Made by a program: the position numbers and the translations under genes | DNA from: Enoplolaimus lenunculus | Taxonomy: Eukaryota > Nematoda > Enoplea > Enoplida > Thoracostomopsidae | Reading direction: 5' to 3' | Length of the DNA stretch: 64,000 nt | Assembly: GCA_030248215.1 (NCBI GenBank) | Contig: JASANG010000501.1 | Span: 1 to 64,000, forward strand | The notes under the pieces: generated by a model | Databases searched by the model: none | Seen by the model: only the letters and a program-made list of their open reading frames with translations | What the model was told of the DNA's origin: nothing | Shown here: positions 45,285-56,200 of the stretch, piece by piece | How positions within the stretch are numbered: the stretch's first letter is position 1 | Layout: every line of letters begins with the position of its first letter

Positions 45285-46124
45285 AATATTTTTTTTAAAT
45301 TTCTTAACGTGGTTCGAGTTGTTTAAAATGTAGCTTTCTCAAATTTCATCAGCCGAACGCGGCGAAAATAACAGCTTAGGGAGGGGGGTGGTTGGAATGC
45401 GACGAAATCGAAATTTGGAGGGCGCCGGCGGGTTGTTGATTCCACTGTAAAAATAGGCCAGTTTGCTATTTGAACAGTCGGCGAAACCAAAGTTTATTTT
45501 GTAGTAAAGTTAAGATTCTTAGTTGCGACGACAAACGCAGCATATTGTCGCTTGTCTCCTTTGATTTTTTATCTGCCTCAAAATTTTTGAAAACATCACT
45601 GGTCTGATGTGACAATTTCTAGCTTTTGTGTAGTATTTTGTGCATGAAACGTAAAATAAAAGTAATCTAACTATTAAAGCTGGAATGTCCTACATACGTA
45701 TTTCGGGCAACGTTCCAACGGATTTTTGTTTACGTCACGCATTCAAATTAAGACTGTATGCATTGAGAATATTTATTGTTTCGGATGTTTTATATATATG
45801 CAAAGCACTACAGCGTTTCAAAAAGCAGTTTTTTATTTCGTTCACTTGAACAATAAAGAGGGGCCCAGACAACAATTTAGCCTTGACCCGGAGAAGCTTA
45901 GTCCAGTTGCATATGTGTGCAACTACGTGTACTAGTTTATTCCTATTTCCAAAAAATTGAATAAAAATTAAAATTACTAGCTAAGTAGTTTTATGTTTAA
46001 AAATCATTCGTCTACTAAAATAGTGTCAAAAAAATTACCACCCATTCAAAAGAGGGTGTACCGATTTTTACATTGCGTGCGCATTATTGTCTCGATGATG
46101 TGTACCCACCCTAAAACAATATTG

Positions 46125-46222
46125 ACCCTCCCCCCATAGAAAATTTTCAACCTTGCCTGTAAGTCATCGTAAACCATTGTAAGCCCCTTCTACAAGTTTA
46201 AGCTGAGCTGGCTGCAGGCCTG
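46125..46222. mobile_element. H-family right half
   Basis: GAAAATTTTCAACCTTGCC and GAGCTGGCTGCAGGCCTG. Confidence 0.5.
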
Positions 46223-47256
46223 AATCCTGAACTCATCAGCGTGCGTAACCATTAGTGTATTGATTACGCAATTTTTACTGTATGCTATATATGTGCCAAA
46301 ATTTATGAGGGGAAAAATTGTAAGCTAGGGCTGTTACCATTTTATCACAAAAAATTTTCTGACAGGGGGCATACGATCCGCCGTCTTTGCTTGGATCTGC
46401 TAGTGAACAAATCTACATATTAAAGCTGGAACGCCCAACATACATATTTTGGGCAAATTTCGAGCATTACTTTGTTTACAATAATTTGTTAAGAAATACA
46501 CGTATTGATTTATGAAAAAAGAATTTGAATTTGCAAGGAAATTTTTTGTGCTTTCGCTAATTTTTGCGCATTGCGCAAAGCCGGCCGACTAGTATTTATT
46601 AATGGCAATAAATTCATTGTTTTGTGTTCAGCTTATATATAAAACGGTATTTAAAGTCATTCTGTAATGCAATTTGATAGTTTGTAATCAACTTTACTTC
46701 GTAATTAAACATTTATTGTGATGCGAAAATTATGTAAGTTTGGTTTTGCGTTTGATCTTGGTTTCGATCGGGATCCAAAAAATTCTGACCTATGGTGCCG
46801 CTAGCAGATGCACAGAGGGGTTGACGAACGTCCTCCACCCCGTCAAAAATTTTTTTCAATAAAATGGTAAGGACCCTCTTGCCTTACAAGTTTTCCCCTT
46901 TTGAAATTTTTTTTGGCTTTAAAATGATTAGCTTACGCTCACAATTGTTCGCTGTCAATGGAATATATAGCATACAGTAAAAATGACGTTTTATAATATT
47001 TGCCAGCCCGCCCCACCGAGTCAGAAATTTCTGGATCCGCTTCTGGATGGTACCGTGTGATATATATCGAAAAAGCCCTCGAGCGAAACGCCGACAAATC
47101 ACAAACAATTTTATCATTAAATGTTAGAGAATTTACGTTTTTATTTGCACTACAGGCAATACAAAGTCCATATAGGACCAAAATGAAATCCTACGAATGC
47201 CCCAGGCATTGAATTGTCGGGTCTTTTTTTATAATTAATTTTGTGTCGGTGTAAAA

Positions 47257-47264
47257 TTTTTCAG
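47257..47264 (+). promoter_or_regulatory. Likely spliced-leader acceptor of the rapsyn gene
   Basis: TTTTTCAG matches the nematode 3' splice consensus and lies 38 bases before the ATG at 47303. A short upstream frame (ATG at 47276, six codons) lies in the leader. It could instead be the acceptor of an intron following a non-coding exon. Confidence 0.5.
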
Positions 47265-50200
47265 ATTTCCTCACCTATGCAAATTGAACGTAGCTAAAAT
47301 CCATGGTGTTGTGCAATACAACAGTGTCACTTTACGACCATAAACCAGCGGAACATTTACCGATCGCATCAGCATCAGTAGCAGCAACAACACCTGAATT
47401 AAACGACGCGTTAAAATATAAGCTACACCAGGTTTATTCGTTAAATTTAACAAAATATAACCCACACAAGGTTTATTCGTTAATTTCTAGTGACGACTAT
47501 TGTGTTCATCATCACACATCTTCGTGTAGTGGTTTTGAATTTCGTCGTAATTTGACTGGTACACCGTCACCGATCAGTGAGCCAATTCGGTGTCAGTTTG
47601 ACAATTTAGCAGTCAGCGAACCAGATCCGTTGAATTATTTTAACGAAAATTTTGTGAATACTTTCTTAGGTTCACCTTCAAATCAGTGGTCACCTCCGCC
47701 GTTTAGGGTTGTGTTATCGGACAGTACAAGCAATTTAAGCAGTATTGGGAGTGGCGCCGATTCGTACCAAAGCGTATACGCGGTCACTCGTAACGCCAGC
47801 TCCCCTGGCGGACAGCATACCTCGAACGTCGGGTGCAAAAGTAAAATTAAACGTAAACGACGTGAATTAAACGCAGCAACTTCACGGCTTGAACTGTCAG
47901 CGTTCAAAGTTTCCACAAAGGGAGCAGATTTAGCATCCGAGAGCGAAAGTTCACTCCTAAAAGACGGCACTGAGTCCCCGTGGTCCGATACCGGAAGCAC
48001 AGCAGAATTCAGTCCTTGGCCGGTGGCAACTTCAAGTGCCGGACGACGCCGCGATCAAAACTATCGTTCACTGCCTCGAAATTATCATAAACCCCCAAAC
48101 AGTTTGGTTAGCAGTCGAAAATCAACGCCTGATCACAGACTGGCAAGCATAATCTCACGTGATCCTCGTAATTTCATTGGTGAATCGCCGCCAATTTCCA
48201 TACAATCAACCGGCAAAATCTCGCGTGACACGTCACAAAAACCCGTTCGCGGATCGACCAATCAAATCGCGGCAAACCCAAACTTAGCTCGTATCCAATT
48301 GGCTGGAAGTTATCGCTCGTTTACGAACGAATCGGAATCCGCCAATCAAGTCGCGACTGAAAAATCAAGCAATCAAGCAGTAACTGATTCAAACACAGGC
48401 CGAATCCAATTAGCTAACAGCATTAACAACACAATCGTCGCCGAATCAAAATTAACAAATCAAATCGCGACTCAGAAAGCGCCCAATCAAATCGCCGCTA
48501 ACGGGAAATCATCTGGTCGCCGATTGGCCGGCGACCTCACCGCTGCAGCAACACTGTTGTGTATCGGGGATCGACCAATTATGGGACAGCATCACGCGAG
48601 ACAAGCAGTCGAAGAAGGCGTTCAACTCTATCACGCTCGAAAACATCCAGAAGCGATTGCAAAATGGTGTTCCGCCCTGCGTCGACTAAAATCTCCCGCA
48701 GAGCGATTTGTAGCCCTTGGCTACTTGACTCAAGCTCACGGTGAAACTGGCCAATACCGAGACGCCCTAGTCTACGCGCTACACCAAATTGACCTCGCAA
48801 ACGAAGCGGACGATGCTAATATGCGAGCAGAAGCGTACTTAAATTTAGCTCGAACCAATGAAAAATTGTCAGAATTTTCAAAAACAATTTCGTTCGGCAA
48901 ACATTGTCTTTCACACACGTCTCAGGATCCGCGCACTCCTGGCTACGCGCATTTATCGATCGCGTACGCTCACCTCGGATTGAGTGAGTTCAGCTCGAGT
49001 CTCGAGTCGTTCGAGCGAGCAATGCAAGTGGCTCACAACGCTGCAGACCGGTTACTCGAGCTTCAAGTCTGTGTCGGGCTTGGATGCTTATTTTGTCAGC
49101 TGAAAGATACCGGGAAAGCCGGTCTATTTTTGGATAACGCTAAAAAGTTACTGGAAACGATACGAATAGCAGATGTGTACGCGAAATATAACGCATTGGT
49201 CGATTATCACCGATCGTATTTGGCAGTGTTGAACGACGACTTGGAGCTTGCTGAGATTACCTGTCAGGTAAGGGTACCACCCTGACATGGGCCCGTAGCC
49301 AAGGGAGGCCAGGGGGGGCACAGTCCCCCTTGGAAATTTTCGGACCCCTCTAGAAAGTTTTCAATCTTGCGTGTAACTCATTGAAAACCCTTGAATGCCG
49401 CTCGTGAAAAATTTTCAGCCTCCCCCTAGCAAGGTGAGCTGGCTACCGGCCTGCCCTGACAGTTCAGTAATTGTCAGCAGGGGGGGGGCAAGAACATTCC
49501 TATTGGAGATAAGCAGTGGCACAGCTGCCGATAAACTTTAGAGTATTTTTTGCTTCGATATACTGTAGTGACCCGAATTAAGAGGGAATAAGGATGTTCA
49601 CATTTTGAGTACCAATCAATACAAGTCCGTATCCCTAATCAAAATCTGTAAGCGGATAGAGTCTCTAAACCCTAGAGTCCATAAAAGTCAGTTATCCCTA
49701 ATTGTAGCGCATAAATTACGTCAGGACCAAATAAAATTGAGTTGCAATACTGGATATATCTGTAACGAAGGGCGGATAAAACACAAATAACAATCCGTAA
49801 CCGAATAGCAGAGGGTACTCTCTAGAGACGCCAAACAAATATCAGTCACCCCTGTTATTCGGGTCACTACAGTAGGCTTATCTTAGGCGTAAGCTAACGA
49901 ATATGCTTATACTACTGTTACAGCCCTTGATATTTATAAAACGTATTCTCTATACCAAATATTGGCTACACATCTGAGAATGCACCTTAGAATTGTGTTT
50001 ATTTGAATAAATAACAAATTTAAATCAGATCAGCCATATTTCATTAAAAAACCGTTTAAATTTAATAGCATTTTATTTATTGTTTCAGGACGCCCTACAA
50101 ATATCAACATCAAACGGAAACCGACCAGTAGAAGCACGTTGTTTAATTCGCCTTGGGGATATTTATCGTGATACTCAACAAACTGATGTAAAATTTAAAT

Positions 50201-53200
50201 CAATTAATTGGGGTTCATGTGAATTGTATTGGGGTCGACCCGCCGGGTGACAGTGGGACTTACGGTTGCCCTATACTTTAGTCGACGTCCCAGCGCCGTA
50301 CGTTACCCGTACGGTCCGTACGGCGCCATACGTCCACTTGTACGACGCCGTCCGTCACCCGTACGGCGCCATACGTCCATCAGTACGACGCCGTCCGTCA
50401 CCCGTACGGTGATGTCCGTCACCGTGCGTCACGGTGCGGTGTCGTACGCGAAATACTCACGTACCATACCGTATGGTGACGGACGGTGACACACGGTACC
50501 ATACGGGTGCCGGACAACACCGTAGGATAAGTACAGCGCAACCCTTAGAGACTTAGGAAGTTTAGGCTAAGGCTTTAAGGTTTAGGCTCAGGTTTAGGGC
50601 TTAGTCTATTTTATGTAGTCCATTAAAATTCACAGGGGTCAATAATTTAATGATTTTGTTGAAAATTGCAGGGCATATAATGCCAAAGTAATTGGTCTGT
50701 ACCACAAACTTGTATCTTTCTGTAGCTATAAATTCTTTTATATTTCATCTTAAATCCAATTTTAACCCTTTCTCACATGAATATTTTCTATTTCCCCTGA
50801 GACCTACTTTTATGCTAGGATTCGAACTTCAGTGACTGGAATGGGAGGCGTATACCGTCAGCTCTCAGCTATAGGAGCTTGACGCTCGAGCCCGAGGGGG
50901 CTCTCACGTCTTGTGGTGATTTAGTACTATGTATACGTGTTGCAATTGTTAAACACGGTGCGATATATACTATTTAAAGTATATACACTGCACTGAGTTG
51001 CCTACAAGCAATTCAATGTGAGAAGGGGTTAACTATAGAAAGACACAAGTTTGTGATACAGACCAATTACTTTGTCAGTATATGCCCAGCAAATTTAATT
51101 TTCAACAAAATCATTAAATATTGACCCCTGTTAATTTTAATGGACTGCGTAAAAGACTACGCCCTAAACTTGAGTCTAAACCTTTGGTCTGTATCGCAAA
51201 TTTGTGTCTTTAAATATCTATAAATTTGTTTATATTTCGTCTTAGATCCAATTTTAAGCTAGGATTTGATCCAGTGTTCATTGTGATGGAAGGTGTTAGC
51301 TAACAGCTGTTTGCCTGTAACATTTTATGGTTCAAAACCGTAAGCGATCTCAGGTCTTGCGTACAATTTTTACCTGCGTGTATGCTTGTTGTTGGTATCC
51401 AGCAGTGACCGGAATAAGAGGTGGAGTATAAGACAGGGGTCTCCATTTTGAGACCCAATCAATAGGAGTCCGTATCCCTATTAAGAGTCCATAAGCGGGT
51501 AGAGTCCCTAATCTGTAATTAAAGTCCATAAATGTCAATTATTCCTAATTATAGCGCATAAATGACTAGAGGAACAAATATAGTTGAGTTCGAAACTTTA
51601 ATGCGTGCATAAATTCTGAAAGTAAATTCCTAAGTATAAACTCGCATTATCGCTCAAGTATTGACACAAGACAAATAAACGTTTAATTCAACGGATAATT
51701 GCAGTACCGGATATATATCAGTAACGAAGGGCGGCGGACCGTGGGTTAAAAATAAATAACAGTCCGTAACCGAATAAGAAGGGGGTACCCTCTGGGTAGG
51801 CGAAATAAATATCAGTCCCCTCCCCTCTTATTCGCGTCACTACAGTACGCTGTCAATTGTATATTGTTCGGAGCACACAGTTTACGTTCAGATGTTTTAA
51901 ACGCTGGAACCAGTCGAGTTAAACTGGATAAATGTATTTCGCTAAACACAGATTAACCCATTCTAATTTGCTCATAAAGTGACGCAAAATTGAAATGACA
52001 GACTCGACATAAACTCTATACCGTTAGCTAATGGTGTCAGAGCCGACTAGGAAAAACGTGACCAATCTCAAATATGACGCCAAAAATTTAGATGGATCAC
52101 TATTAAAGGGGTCTAATTTCATTTTTGGTGGAAACCCAACGCACAAATTTGGGAGGTTGCGGCCCCCCTAATCCAAATTTCTCGGTACGCCACTGTTTCA
52201 AAAAAACCGTCGCCGAAAATGTCATCATTTCAAGTGTAAGGAATGAACCTCAGCATGCGACTGACCAATGTAAATATCACGGTCGGAACGTTTTTCTGTG
52301 GCAATGCAATACAGTAAGCTTAAGCTTTAGACTAATTTTTTGCTTGGCTTAGGCTTAGGCTTAGGAATATACTGTCTGTTACGCTTAGGCTTAGGTTTAG
52401 GAATTTGCTCATTGTTACGCTTAGGCTTCGGCTTAGGCGTAGGCTTAGGAATATACTCATTGTTACGCTTAGGCTTAGGCTTAGGAATATACTCATTGTT
52501 ACGCTTAGGCTTAGGCTTAGGAATATACTCATTGTTACGCTTAGGCTTAGGCTTAGGAATATACTCATTGTTACGCTTAGGCTTAGGCTTAGGAATATAC
52601 TCATTGTTACGCTTAGGCTTAGGCTTAGGAATATACTCATTGTTACGCTTAGGCTTAGGCTTAGGAATATACTCACTGTTACGCTTAGGCTTAGGCTTAG
52701 CAATATGCTTATAATACAGTTCCGCCCCTGTTCATTACACTGGCCACATGCGTCTTATATTCGTTTGGATTTTGTTTTCAGAAATGTTGGGAAAACTACG
52801 AAAACGGCTATCAACTGATGCTAGAAATAGGCGACCGCTACGGGCAAATGTTAGCGCTGTCAAGTATGGCCAAGTGTGCCGTCCGGGTCAAATCACCTCA
52901 TCTTAGTCAATGCGAGTGTCAGGTATTGTTTCCTATCTTTTGTCACATGATTATTTCCCTATTTCATTTGAAATTTAGTTTCAACCTGAAATTCAAACGC
53001 TTTCAATTTAGGCTTAGGCTTAGGCTTACGCTTAGGCTTACGGATATGCTTATAATACTGTTCCGCCCCTATTCTTTACATTGTCCAATAGGATCGAGGT
53101 GGCGTCATCTTTATTACCCTCGTTTGATCTGAGCCACCAAAGCGTAAACAATTGCCATTAGCGAATTGCAGCGAAAATCACTGTATGTTTGTATATTTTA

Positions 53201-56200
53201 GGCTCTGGAAATCAACAAAAAATGTCTCGATGTTGCGAAAGGAATTGGCTGTAAAGTAAACGTATATTTTGCATTTTTCGTACTATTTTTCAGATGTTTT
53301 TTCAAAATTGAAAAATCAAAATTTGGTATTTCGAGCTTTGAATAATAAACGCATCTGTATTGCAAAGTGTACCCCACTGGGTGTAGCGTTTTTGGCCGAC
53401 TTCCCTCTTGTTTAGAGGGGGGTCGCTGTCACATGCAATAACCATAAACTATAAGGAGACCATGTTTGACGCCGTATACAATAAGTGTCATGGTTTGCAC
53501 CGGTTGTATTCCGCCTCCAAATAAAGGGGGGTGGGTCGAAAATGCAACGCGTGCCGGATACATTCTTTTCAACACAGAATGTGACCAGTTGCACACTCTT
53601 GTAAAACGAGTCATTATCGACCCGATGTTAAGTTGTTTTATTTAGCAAGGTTTCAAACGGTTATTAAAATTAATATATTGGCAAATTTTACCATTTTTTT
53701 CTGGCCACAAAAAAGGGTGGGCATAGGTGGGTCATAGGTAAAGTAGTTTTGAGCGGGTACATCCACGGATAAACAATGACATTTCCGTGGGTAAAACGCG
53801 GTCCGGGTACAGAAATGTTTAACCACTGACGCCTTTGCTAATACCCGACAAAGTTCTTGCTGGAGACAAAATTTTACGTTTTTTGGTGCTCTTGCTGGCA
53901 AAAAATTGTTCGTTGATGTCACATACTCCCGTATAATACAACTGTGGTTACGTTCAGGCCCGTATCCAGCTCACCTTGCTAGGGAAGGGCCTAAAATGTT
54001 TCAAAAGGTGCATTCAAGGCTTTTCAATACAAGCAAAATTGAAAATCTTTGGGGGGGGGCGCAAAATTTTTCCAGTGGAAGCTGAACCCCCCCATTGCCC
54101 TCCTTGGCTACGGGTCCGGTTACACCGCTGATTATCTATGTAATTTTGGCACAAATTTAAGTTAATTCAACTCAAATGCCATCTTCGCCTTGAGCGGCTC
54201 TACGCGTCGCTTTGTGACGCCGAAAATGAACGCGCATGCGAGGACGCTGCAACACGATCCGTAATTGCAATGGAATTGTTTTGCAATTTTTGCGGTTCAC
54301 CATACGGTGATGCTGATCATTCACTGCAAGCGTTGCCGTGTTCGCATATATTTCATGAACAGTAAGTTGGTAACAATGCTCAATTGCAGTTGAACACTGT
54401 AAATTTCAATGAGTTGGTTAATCAACTCAGAGGGAGAATTACTTATTTCTGGTTATTTCTGAGTTAGTAACAGTAAACATTAACTCACTCTGAGCTGATT
54501 TAATTTTGGATTAGTTGATTAATTAACTCAGAACGAGTTCAATCAATTCAGAATTCTCAGTTCTGAAACGCCTATTTCAGAGCTCAGACATCTGAGTTTA
54601 TTCAACTCATTCTGAGTTAAAATCAACTCACTGAAATTTACAATTAAGATATTGGCTGGGTTTCTGAAATCTTACTTGAGTACTTAAATTAGTTATCTTT
54701 AACTGAAGTCGCCGATTTAAGTAAATACTTAACTTTTCGAACAAAAGGCAAACATATGCCAAATGTAGGTATTGTCATAAAAAGAAAGTAATTGGTTGAC
54801 AAGAAAGCTAAAATACAGCCGAAGATATTCACTGGGTTTCTGTAATCTTACATTATAAGGGTTGTGCTATACTTGACGTCCGGCGCCGTCCGTCACCTTT
54901 CGCACCATACTTTATCGTACGTGAGTTATCAGCGTACGATACCGGACAATGACGGACGGCGCCGGAAGTCAACAAAAGTATAGCGCAACCCTAAGTCACT
55001 TACTTAAGTTACACTCAAGTAATTAACTAAAGTCGCCGACTTAAGTAAATACTTAACTTTTCGAACAAAAACAAATAAATGCCAAATGTGAGCCATAGAC
55101 GTCACAAGAAAGTAATACTTTTGCTTTATATTAACGTATTAATTGATTAATCAACTCATTGGAATTTACAGTGAACTTTCTACAGTATAATTTACTTCCA
55201 CAGTGTAATATTAATACCCCGTTGAACTGAACATATTTTTCAATCACGGCACCTGCAGCTCAAGGTTTGCAAACATGCCAGCTGCCTGTAAGAGTAAATT
55301 CCATGTTATGAAGATGTTGTTATTAGCCAAAGAAATTGAGCGAAGCGAAACTCCGAGCGAAGCTCGGAGTTTCGCGAAGCGTTTTATGTTTTGTACTTGG
55401 GGGTCGAAAGGTGGATGTCCGTCTGTCCGTCCGAAAAGAATCTCAGGAACGGCTGAACCGATTTTGATAAACTTTTTTTGTTTGAAAGCCAATTATACTG
55501 AGGTGTTAACCTCGCATTGGGGTTTCCAAAACCGATAATTGAATAGTTAGCTAATAGCTAATTTGCATATTAGCTTAATTGACAAGACAAAACTAGGACT
55601 TTTTAAATTATTTCAATAATTATTAGGGTTTACTGAAGGTTTTTGGGTGCGAGGAATCTGAATAAAATGTTTACAAACCTCCAAAACCGATAATTGAATA
55701 GTTAGATAATAGCTAATTTGCATATTAGCTTAATTGACAAGACAAAACTAGGACTTTTTGAATTATTCCAAAAATTATTAGGGTGGCTGAAGGGTTTTTA
55801 GGTGCGCGGAATCTGAGGAAATTGCTTACAAACCTCCCAAACCGATAAATTAATAGTTAGCCAATAACTAATTTGCATATTACCTTAATTGCTTACGTGT
55901 GTTCGAGCTTCGCTCAATAAATGTAGTCCCACTACGACTGGTTATTATAACTTCACGTTAGCTCACAACGGGACATTTACCAATAATGGTATTCAGCATG
56001 ATTAAAAGGCGAAATCAAATTTCAAATTGCAAAATCAGCTCTAAGTAAGCGTTGTTTTATGCTCGTTTTGACGTAAACGTTTGTTGGTTTAAAATTTAGT
56101 GTAACCAACCAACTTAGAGCTGGGTGATAAAATTTAAAAATGTTTTTTCAACCTTAAATGAAAAATGGATCAAAAAAGGGAACTGAAAAAATGGATCCAA

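Larger units (their letters stand above)
44757..47256. other. Upstream flank of the rapsyn gene
   Basis: One T1 element, H remnants and repeat blocks around 45670-45720 and 46420-46460 (AAAGCTGGAACGCC type, also near 1260, 32140 and 38910). No gene or clear promoter recognised. Confidence 0.5.

Noticed and set aside
52332-52818. Open frames of 120-137 codons on both strands
   Set aside because: They arise from the T1 minisatellite next to rapsyn exon 3; only the exon itself is coding.
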